A stretch of 11,945 nucleotides of DNA, taken from the NCBI GenBank assembly GCA_937891905.1, contig CALATT010000033.1, positions 1-11,945 of the forward strand. Reading direction: 5' to 3'. Position 1 is the stretch's first letter. Each line of letters starts with the position of its first letter. The position numbers were made by a program, and so were the translations under genes. Origin of the DNA: an uncultured Bacteroidales bacterium. GTDB taxonomy: Bacteria; Bacteroidota; Bacteroidia; Bacteroidales; Paludibacteraceae. The notes beneath the pieces were generated by a model. The model was not told the origin of the DNA, made no database searches, and saw only the letters and a list, made by a program, of their open reading frames with translations. Positions 5,678 through 11,945 of this stretch are shown here, piece after piece.

Positions 5678-5691
5678 ATGTTATATAACAT
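5678..5691. other. 14-bp perfect palindrome, possible operator
   Basis: ATGTTATATAACAT is perfectly self-complementary. It lies 9 nt upstream of the outer box of the minus-strand promoter at 5637-5668, where an activator site would sit. The protein that might bind is unknown. AT-rich palindromes can also arise by chance. Confidence 0.35.
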
Positions 5692-5700
5692 GTTTTGGGT

Positions 5701-5720
5701 AAAAAAGCACTTTTCTGTGC
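5701..5720 (-). terminator. Weak terminator-like hairpin after the phosphoesterase gene
   Basis: On the minus strand GCAC (5720-5717), a 6-nt loop and GTGC (5710-5707) are followed by six Ts. The 4-bp stem is short. It is 26 nt past the stop of the last gene of the minus-strand cluster, where a terminator is expected. Confidence 0.35.
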
Positions 5721-5745
5721 AATTTGTTATGAAAAAGACCGTTTT

Positions 5746-6267
5746 TTAGGGTTTGTCCAATTCAATTACTTCCAAATTGTCTATCTTTGCACCATCAATA
5801 GTGAATCGTAAGAGCGTTTGGCATGGTTGCCATCCTTGCAGCCCTGCTGCACCTGGATTCATCGTTAAAAAATGAAATAAAGAGTCATACTGCACTTTCA
5901 ATATATGACTATGACCACACACAAATAAGTCTATACGATCATTCAAATCCTGCGGATTATCCAATGACTTGCGGAACATAGGTATCAACCACGGATTATA
6001 CTTACCTGGATAACCACCTATATGCGTCATCAGCACATTCACTTCTTCTACACGAAAACGATAAAACTCACTCAATGACCACCGCACCTCACCACTATCC
6101 ATATTACCAAACACCGCTCTCGTTGGCTTGAACGCACGCAGCGCTTGTAATACCTCTACACTACCTATATCACCCGCGTGCCATATCTCATCCACATCCT
6201 TGAAATGCTCAAAGACGCGTTTGTCCAAAAATCCATGCGTATCTGATAATATACCAATACGAGTCAT
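5746..6267 (-). CDS. YfcE/MJ0936-type metallophosphoesterase
   Basis: Two-metal phosphodiesterase of the small calcineurin-like family, 173 residues, close to the family length. All metal-site motifs are present in order: SDTHG (Asp9, His11), HAGD (Asp33), GNMD (Asn55), THIGGYPGKY (His82), GHSH (His119 and His121) and NPGA (137-140). No signal peptide or membrane segment is visible, so it is cytoplasmic. The natural substrate is not known for most members. It is the last gene of the minus-strand cluster, 11 nt after the gldF-like gene. Confidence 0.92.
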   Translation of the reverse strand: MTRIGILSDTHGFLDKRVFEHFKDVDEIWHAGDIGSVEVLQALRAFKPTRAVFGNMDSGEVRWSLSEFYRFRVEEVNVLMTHIGGYPGKYNPWLIPMFRKSLDNPQDLNDRIDLFVCGHSHILKVQYDSLFHFLTMNPGAAGLQGWQPCQTLLRFTIDGAKIDNLEVIELDKP

Positions 6268-6278
6268 AAAAGCACACC

Positions 6279-6944
6279 TTATTTGCGGGTGAGGCGGTCA
6301 ATAGTGATAATCGTGCCTATGAGACATACCACTATCGTAGTCACGAAAAATAGCACATCACGCATATCCAATACACCACGAGAGAGAGAAGAGTAGTGCT
6401 CCTCAAATAACAACCAATATAGCACAAAGCACACCAAGGCACTCACTATAAAACACACAATCTGACTCTTACTACATGTGCCACACCATACACCCAAAGA
6501 CAAGAATGTACCACTCAGCAATATCAGTCCAATAAAAGAACCTAAAAAAGCACCACTATCTAAATTACCCATCGGTTCTGCCATATATGCCACTACAAAA
6601 TAATGCACAAAACATGGCAATAATCCAATTAAAACAAGCGTCCACGCAGCAAAATACTTACCCAGCACAATACGCGCAACTGAGATAGGCTTCGTGCGAA
6701 TCAAATCCCAAATACCCGACTGACGCTCTTCGGCAAATAGACGCATCGTCAGTGCCGAACATAATAGCATAAACAACCATGGACTCAACTGAAAAAGACC
6801 ATCCACCTGAGCATAACCAGAATCAATAATATTCCATTGACCAGGAATAACCCATAGGAAAAGACTTACTGCCAATAGATACAATCCAATAACGATATAC
6901 GCAATCGGAGTGGAAAAATAATATGATAATTCCTTCTTATACAT
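6279..6944 (-). CDS. gldF: GldF-like ABC transporter permease
   Basis: Integral inner-membrane protein of 221 residues with about six hydrophobic spans: roughly 12-34, 52-69, 93-115, 128-153, 158-178 and 194-216. The N-terminal KELSYYFSTPIAYIV, the middle MRLFAEERQSGIWDLIRTKPIS and VLGKYFAAW match the GldF family (ABC-2 type). In gliding Bacteroidota GldF works with GldG and the ATPase GldA. Neither is next to it here: downstream is the phosphoesterase and upstream the nucleoside transporter. The start ATG shares its A with the stop of the upstream gene (TAATG), implying translational coupling. In non-gliding relatives the substrate is unknown. Confidence 0.83.
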   Translation of the reverse strand: MYKKELSYYFSTPIAYIVIGLYLLAVSLFLWVIPGQWNIIDSGYAQVDGLFQLSPWLFMLLCSALTMRLFAEERQSGIWDLIRTKPISVARIVLGKYFAAWTLVLIGLLPCFVHYFVVAYMAEPMGNLDSGAFLGSFIGLILLSGTFLSLGVWCGTCSKSQIVCFIVSALVCFVLYWLLFEEHYSSLSRGVLDMRDVLFFVTTIVVCLIGTIITIDRLTRK

Positions 6945-8242
6945 TAGTGCTTCACCTCAATATTCTTATTTACTGGAGTCTTGGGGAAGAAAATCCAAAA
7001 GGCAATAGTCACTACCAATGCAAAACCTGCAAAAATATACCAACTCGCTTTCCAACCATCCCATACAGCCAATGCACCTTGAGCCACTACCTCCTCTGCC
7101 ATCACCAACTTATTCACAATCGCCTGAGCTGACAAAGTACCTATCGTAGCACCTAAACCATTAGTCATCATCATGAATAAACCCTGAGCAGAAGAACGCT
7201 GCGCTGGCTCCGTCTCTTGATCCACATATAGCGCACCAGATATATTGAAAAAGTCAAATGCAAAGCCATATACTATACAACTCAATACAAATAATAACAC
7301 ACCTGGCATTCCTGGATCACCCGCACCAAATAAACCAAAACGCAATACCCAAGCAAACATAGCCATTAGCATCACATTCTTAATACCAAAGCGCTTCAAG
7401 AAGAATGGAATAGCCAAAATACACAATGCCTCGCATATCTGACTAATAGAAATCAGTATATTAGCATGCTGCACACCAAATGTATTGGCAAACTCCTCAA
7501 TAGCGCCGAAGGAAGTAATAAATGGATTAGCATATGAATTCGTCACCTGCAAGCACATTCCTAACATCATAGAGAAGATGAAAAAGAGCGCCATCTTCTT
7601 CTGCTTAAAGAGCGTGAATGCCTTGAGACCAAGCGCTTCCACAAGATTAACATTACCCTCTGCTTTCTTTATCTCACACGCTGGGAGTGTCAATGAATAA
7701 ATAGCCAAAATGATAGAAAGAGCACCACTCACTACAAACTGCCATGGAGTAGATTGGAATCCCAATAAGTCCACACACCACATGGTGACAATAAATCCTA
7801 CCGTTCCAAATACACGGATAGGCGGGAAATCCTTCACCGTATCCATATTCGCCTTCACCAATGCATTAAATGCCACCGAATTGGTGAGAGCTATAGTAGG
7901 CATGAAAAAGGCCACAGAGAAACTATATAGCGTAAAGAGCGTAGCAAAATGCACATCAGCCGCACTATACGCATATATACCCGCTGCACACATGAATAAA
8001 CCCGCCAAAGCATGGCATAAACTGAGTGTTTTCTGTGCTTGCACCCAACGGTCTGCCACAATACCCATCAGGGCAGGCATAAAGAGAGATACAATACCTT
8101 GAATAGAGTAGAACCAACCAATGTTCTGACCCATTCCTTCTTTGAATAGGTAAGTACCCATAGATGTCAAATACGCACCCCATACCGCGAACTCTAAAAA
8201 GTTCATCACAATGAGGCGAAACTGTAGTGTTCTGTTTTTCAT
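6944..8242 (-). CDS. nupG: NupG-type nucleoside:H+ symporter (MFS)
   Basis: Twelve-span major facilitator protein, 432 residues, near the length of E. coli NupG. Agreement with NupG runs along the whole chain: the start FLEFAVWGAYLTSMGTYL, FMPALMGIVADRW at about 54-66, then DFPPIRVFGTVGFI, LFFIFSMMLG, SQICEALCILAIPFFL, and the strongly conserved YGFAFDFFNISGALYVDQE. It imports nucleosides using the proton gradient, by family knowledge. It starts 12 nt after prfC and overlaps the gldF-like gene by 1 nt, so all are probably cotranscribed. The start ATG at 8242 is supported by the conserved N-terminus. Confidence 0.9.
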   Translation of the reverse strand: MKNRTLQFRLIVMNFLEFAVWGAYLTSMGTYLFKEGMGQNIGWFYSIQGIVSLFMPALMGIVADRWVQAQKTLSLCHALAGLFMCAAGIYAYSAADVHFATLFTLYSFSVAFFMPTIALTNSVAFNALVKANMDTVKDFPPIRVFGTVGFIVTMWCVDLLGFQSTPWQFVVSGALSIILAIYSLTLPACEIKKAEGNVNLVEALGLKAFTLFKQKKMALFFIFSMMLGMCLQVTNSYANPFITSFGAIEEFANTFGVQHANILISISQICEALCILAIPFFLKRFGIKNVMLMAMFAWVLRFGLFGAGDPGMPGVLLFVLSCIVYGFAFDFFNISGALYVDQETEPAQRSSAQGLFMMMTNGLGATIGTLSAQAIVNKLVMAEEVVAQGALAVWDGWKASWYIFAGFALVVTIAFWIFFPKTPVNKNIEVKH

Positions 8243-8254
8243 ATTAATCTGATT

Positions 8255-9868
8255 TTAAAATTCACTTGTGAAATGGAATTTGATATGCTTATAATCTTGC
8301 TGCGCCATCTGAAGCACATAACCACTATCTGCCATGAATACATCACGACCATCCTTGTCCGTAGCCATATATTGCGCCTTACGCTTCTTGAACATATCCA
8401 ATTCCGCTGCATCATCTGATTCTATCCAGCATGCTTTATACATCTGTAATGGCTGCCAACGGCATTTCGCTTGATACTCGTGCTCCAAACGGTATTGAAT
8501 AACCTCAAACTGCAATTGACCTACCGTACCAATAATCTTGCGACCATTGAGCTGACTCACAAAGAGCTGCGCCACACCTTCATCCATCAATTGCGAAATA
8601 CCCTTATCCAATTGCTTTTGCTTCATAGGATCGGCATTCTCAATATACTTAAACATCTCAGGAGAGAAAGAGGGTAGGCCCTTGAAATGCAATTCTTCAC
8701 CACTGGTGAGCGTATCACCTATCTTGAAGTTACCCGTATCTGGCAAACCAATAATATCTCCTGCAAATGCCTCATCCACCGTTTCTTTCTTCTGAGCCAT
8801 AAAGCAGGTAGGAGCCGCAAAACGCATCTGCTGATTCTTACGCACATGTTTATAATAAGTATTACGCACGAACTTACCACTACATATCTTGAAGAAGGCG
8901 ATACATGAGCGGTGGTTTGGGTCCATATTCGCATGAATCTTGAAGCAAAAACCAGTGAATTTGTCCTCCATAGGCATCACTTCGCGTTCCTCTGCTTGGA
9001 TAGGCCGTGGCGATGGAGCAATATGCACAAAGCACTCCAATAACTCCTTCACACCGAAGGTGTTAAGTGCCGAACCAAAGAATACAGGCGCTAACTCACC
9101 CGCCAAATATTCCTCTTTGCTGAATGGATTATATACACCCTCAATCATCTCCAGATCATCCTGCAGTTTGGTAGCATCATTAGCGCCCACCAATTCCGCT
9201 ATTTGTGGGTCTGTCACATCATCAAACTTAATGGACTCACTCACATGCGTCTTATCAGGCTGATAGAGATCAAGTGTGGACTGGAAAATATTATAGACAC
9301 CCTTGAATCGCTGACCCTGATTGATAGGCCAAGAGAGGGGTCTGACATGAATACCCAATTCGCGCTCCACCTCATCCAATAAATCAAAGGGGTCTTTTCC
9401 CTCACGGTCCATCTTATTAATAAAGACCATCACAGGCGTCTTGCGCATACGGCACACCTCCATCAGGCGGCGGGTCTGCGTCTCAACACCCTTAGCTGAA
9501 TCAATCACCACAATAGCGCTATCCACAGCCGTGAGCGTGCGGAATGTATCCTCCGCAAAATCCTGGTGACCCGGCGTATCCAGAATATTGATATGATAGA
9601 TGGTATCGCTATCCTTAGCAAGTGCGCTCTTATAATCAAAACCCATTACAGAAGTAGCAACGGATATACCACGCTGCTTCTCTATCTCCATAAAGTCCGA
9701 GGTAGCACTCTTCTTAATCTTATTGGATTTAACAGCACCCGCCACATGGATAGCACCTCCGTAGAGAAGCAGTTTCTCCGTGAGCGTAGTCTTACCCGCA
9801 TCAGGGTGGGAAATGATGGCGAAAGTGCGTCGCCTTAATATCTCTTGTTTTTCAGAATTACTTAGCAC
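8255..9868 (-). CDS. prfC: Peptide chain release factor 3
   Basis: Translational GTPase that removes RF1/RF2 from the ribosome after peptide release. At 537 residues it is full length (E. coli RF3 has 529). GTPase motifs: G1 HPDAGKTT at 21-28, G3 DTPGHQDF at 97-104 and G4 NKMD at 151-154; the switch region QRGISV is at 65-70. The GDP/GTP domain is followed by domains II and III. FTGFCFKIHANMDP and the C-terminal VIQYRLEHEY are RF3 traits that exclude EF-G. It lies 29 nt after pheT with no recognisable promoter between, so it probably shares the pheT transcript. Confidence 0.97.
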   Translation of the reverse strand: MLSNSEKQEILRRRTFAIISHPDAGKTTLTEKLLLYGGAIHVAGAVKSNKIKKSATSDFMEIEKQRGISVATSVMGFDYKSALAKDSDTIYHINILDTPGHQDFAEDTFRTLTAVDSAIVVIDSAKGVETQTRRLMEVCRMRKTPVMVFINKMDREGKDPFDLLDEVERELGIHVRPLSWPINQGQRFKGVYNIFQSTLDLYQPDKTHVSESIKFDDVTDPQIAELVGANDATKLQDDLEMIEGVYNPFSKEEYLAGELAPVFFGSALNTFGVKELLECFVHIAPSPRPIQAEEREVMPMEDKFTGFCFKIHANMDPNHRSCIAFFKICSGKFVRNTYYKHVRKNQQMRFAAPTCFMAQKKETVDEAFAGDIIGLPDTGNFKIGDTLTSGEELHFKGLPSFSPEMFKYIENADPMKQKQLDKGISQLMDEGVAQLFVSQLNGRKIIGTVGQLQFEVIQYRLEHEYQAKCRWQPLQMYKACWIESDDAAELDMFKKRKAQYMATDKDGRDVFMADSGYVLQMAQQDYKHIKFHFTSEF

Positions 9869-9897
9869 AGAAATAATAGTAATTTAAGTGTTATTGA

Positions 9898-11945
9898 TTA
9901 GCGTAATGTAGCGTTAAATTTCTCCTCAAAAGTCTTTTGCAATCGGGTCATGATATTCTCTATCTGACTGTCCTTGAGGGTGTTATTCTCGTCTTGTAAG
10001 ATGAATGAGAGCGCATAGGATTTCTTGCCTGCCTCCAGGTTCTTACCCTCATATACATCAAATAGATAGACATGCTTGAGCAGTTTCTTCTCTGTCTCAA
10101 AAGCAGCTCTTGCCAGGTCAGCAAACTGCACAGACTTATCCACCAGCAATGCAAAATCGCGCTTCACTTCTGGATACTTAGGCAAATCGTTGATAACGGC
10201 TTTGTATTGCTTATTCTGACGCATGAGTTGATTCCAATCCAAGTCCGCATAGAATACCTCTTGGTCAATATCAAATTGCTTGCGAATAGTATAAGCTACA
10301 ATACCAATGGTGGCTATCTGCTTGCCATTAGGCGCATAGATAATGAGCCCATTATCATAGAGCTCGGAATGGAGTGGCTCCATCTTGGTCTTAGCCAAAT
10401 CGACACCTAATCGGATGAAGATATTATTCACAAATGCACGCAATTGATAGAACGAACTCTTTTCTTCTTTTGCCACCCATGATGCCATCGTTTTATTTCC
10501 CGTCAACCAAATACCCAAATGAGGCTCCTCTGTATATTCAATAAGCGGATTAGTAGGATTATGCTCCAAAGCAGCAGGATTGCTCTTATAATGATAGCAA
10601 TTACCAAACTCATAGAGACGCAAGTCTGCATTCTTACGATTCACATTGCGTGCAATAGACTCTAATCCACCAAAGAGTAGGGTTTGTCTCATCACACCAA
10701 GGTCCTGACTGAGTGGGTTCATTATCTTTACACACTGGTCTAATGCCATCGTTTGCAATGACTCGTAGTATGAAACCTTGGTGAGTGAGTTATTGAGAAT
10801 CTCGTTGAATCCTTGTGCGGTGAGTTGCTCCGCTATACGGCGTTGTAACTGCTGTGGATTTGGCTTTTGACTATACGAGAGACTTGTATTCAGTTTGGCA
10901 GGGAATTCCACATTATCGTATCCATATATACGAAGTATATCTTCTATCACATCGCACTCGCGCTGTACATCTGTGCGGTAGCATGGCACACCTATCTGCC
11001 ATAGATCGCCCTCTTGACTATAAATCTCCACTTCCAATGCGCGAAGAATAGTCTCCACTGTCTGCTCACCTATATTCTTACCAATCAGGCCATATACGCG
11101 ATTCAGACTGAGCGCAACAGGGAAGAAATCCCATGCCGTCTTACCATTATCGCTCACCTCCATAGCTATCTCTCCGCCAGCCACTTCCTGAATGAGTAGG
11201 GCAGCGCGCTTGAGCACATAAAGGGTGTTATTTGGGTCACAACCGCGTTCGTAGCGGAACGAAGCATCGGTCTGCAACTGATGGCGACGACTTGTCTTGC
11301 GGATAGATACAGAATCGAAATAAGCAGACTCAAGGAATACATTCGTTGTCTGCTCTGTGATACCACTCTCTAATCCACCAAAGACACCTGCGATACACAT
11401 AGCTTGCTCCGCGTTGGCAATCATAAGGTCATTCTCATTCATCTCGCGCTCAATACCATCCAGCGTGACGAATTTCTCGCCCTGTGCAGCACGGCGCACG
11501 ATAATCTGCTGACCTTTTATCTTATCCGCGTCAAAAGCATGCAATGCTTGTCCGCACTCATGCAGCACGAAATTGGTGACATCCACAATATTATTGATCG
11601 GTCTAACGCCGATAGTAGAAAGCGCATTCTTGAGCCATTCAGGCGATTCTTTAATAGTTATCCCCTTGATACTCACGCCTGTATAGCGAGGACATGCATC
11701 TGGCGCATCAATACGAATAGCGATTGGCAATTCATTATTATCCACCTTGAATGCCTCTACAGATGGCTTGGTAAGAGAAATGTTCTGACCATGTGCTTGG
11801 TAGTACGCATACAAGTCGCGCGCTACACCGTAGTGACTAGCTCCATCCGCACGGTTAGGAGTGATGTCCACCTCAATGAGGGTATCGTCTTCAACGCCGA
11901 AATACTCCTTAGCAGGCATACCCACTGGAGTATCAGCAGGCAATA
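9898..11945 (-). CDS. pheT: Phenylalanine-tRNA ligase beta subunit (5' end outside window)
   Basis: Beta chain of the alpha2beta2 enzyme that charges tRNA-Phe. About 681 residues to the C-terminus are visible of a protein of about 820, so some 140 N-terminal residues (tRNA-binding/OB-like part) lie beyond the right edge. The TTG at 11943 is an internal Leu codon: the sequence LPADTPVGMPAKEY is mid-protein in the family. Visible parts: the B3/B4 region with VDITPNRADG and VDVTNFVLHECGQALHAFD, where editing occurs; B5 near residues 275-350; the catalytic-like core with ERGCDPN before it and NPLSQDLGVMRQTLL within it; and a C-terminal FDX-ACB anticodon-binding domain beginning LPKYPEVKRDFALLVD. 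It is first in the visible minus-strand cluster. Confidence 0.97.
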   Translation of the reverse strand, partial: LPADTPVGMPAKEYFGVEDDTLIEVDITPNRADGASHYGVARDLYAYYQAHGQNISLTKPSVEAFKVDNNELPIAIRIDAPDACPRYTGVSIKGITIKESPEWLKNALSTIGVRPINNIVDVTNFVLHECGQALHAFDADKIKGQQIIVRRAAQGEKFVTLDGIEREMNENDLMIANAEQAMCIAGVFGGLESGITEQTTNVFLESAYFDSVSIRKTSRRHQLQTDASFRYERGCDPNNTLYVLKRAALLIQEVAGGEIAMEVSDNGKTAWDFFPVALSLNRVYGLIGKNIGEQTVETILRALEVEIYSQEGDLWQIGVPCYRTDVQRECDVIEDILRIYGYDNVEFPAKLNTSLSYSQKPNPQQLQRRIAEQLTAQGFNEILNNSLTKVSYYESLQTMALDQCVKIMNPLSQDLGVMRQTLLFGGLESIARNVNRKNADLRLYEFGNCYHYKSNPAALEHNPTNPLIEYTEEPHLGIWLTGNKTMASWVAKEEKSSFYQLRAFVNNIFIRLGVDLAKTKMEPLHSELYDNGLIIYAPNGKQIATIGIVAYTIRKQFDIDQEVFYADLDWNQLMRQNKQYKAVINDLPKYPEVKRDFALLVDKSVQFADLARAAFETEKKLLKHVYLFDVYEGKNLEAGKKSYALSFILQDENNTLKDSQIENIMTRLQKTFEEKFNATLR

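Noticed and set aside
7710..8102. Plus-strand 130-codon ORF opposite the nucleoside transporter
   Set aside because: It is an antisense shadow of nupG, whose full-length similarity to NupG is clear.
11941..11943. TTG at 11943 as the pheT start codon
   Set aside because: It is an internal Leu in a mid-protein motif; the family needs about 140 more N-terminal residues.

Overview
The window is a Bacteroidota chromosome fragment, most likely Bacteroidales. Four things point there: perfect copies of the Bacteroidota primary promoter (TTTG, 19-21 nt, TAnnTTTG), a GldF-type permease, 47-nt type II-C CRISPR repeats, and protein sequences of Bacteroidales flavour. No species call is possible from sequence alone.

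Left part (1-4938): a rearranged type II-C CRISPR-Cas locus. On the + strand are the 3' part of cas9 (HNH, RuvC-III and PAM-interacting regions), cas1 overlapping it by ATGA, and then a BRO-N/Fic fusion gene. The Fic gene stops exactly where a truncated CRISPR repeat begins. The array follows: one 28-nt partial repeat, nine identical 47-nt repeats and nine 29-30-nt spacers. Beyond it lie a two-way terminator hairpin, cas2 on the opposite strand, and a divergently transcribed tracrRNA with its own promoter, a long anti-repeat and an intrinsic terminator. Cas9 would use crRNA:tracrRNA; Cas1 and Cas2 would add spacers although they are encoded in different transcripts. The Fic enzyme is in the same transcription unit as cas9/cas1 and apparently upstream of the pre-crRNA.

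Middle part (4939-5745): a ybjQ-family gene with its own promoter and terminator, then a non-coding gap. The gap has a perfect minus-strand promoter, a 14-bp palindrome and several hairpins, including two that exclude each other. It is a candidate small-RNA locus.

Right part (5746-11945): five minus-strand genes in tight tandem. In transcription order they are pheT (5' end outside the window), prfC, a NupG-type nucleoside transporter, a gldF-like ABC permease and a YfcE-type phosphoesterase. Spacing is from a 1-nt overlap to 29 nt, which suggests a shared transcript of housekeeping genes.

The most unusual element is the BRO-N/Fic gene inside the CRISPR locus. Its catalytic motif is intact, its C-terminal autoinhibitory motif is slightly altered, and its stop codon is fused to the first CRISPR repeat.
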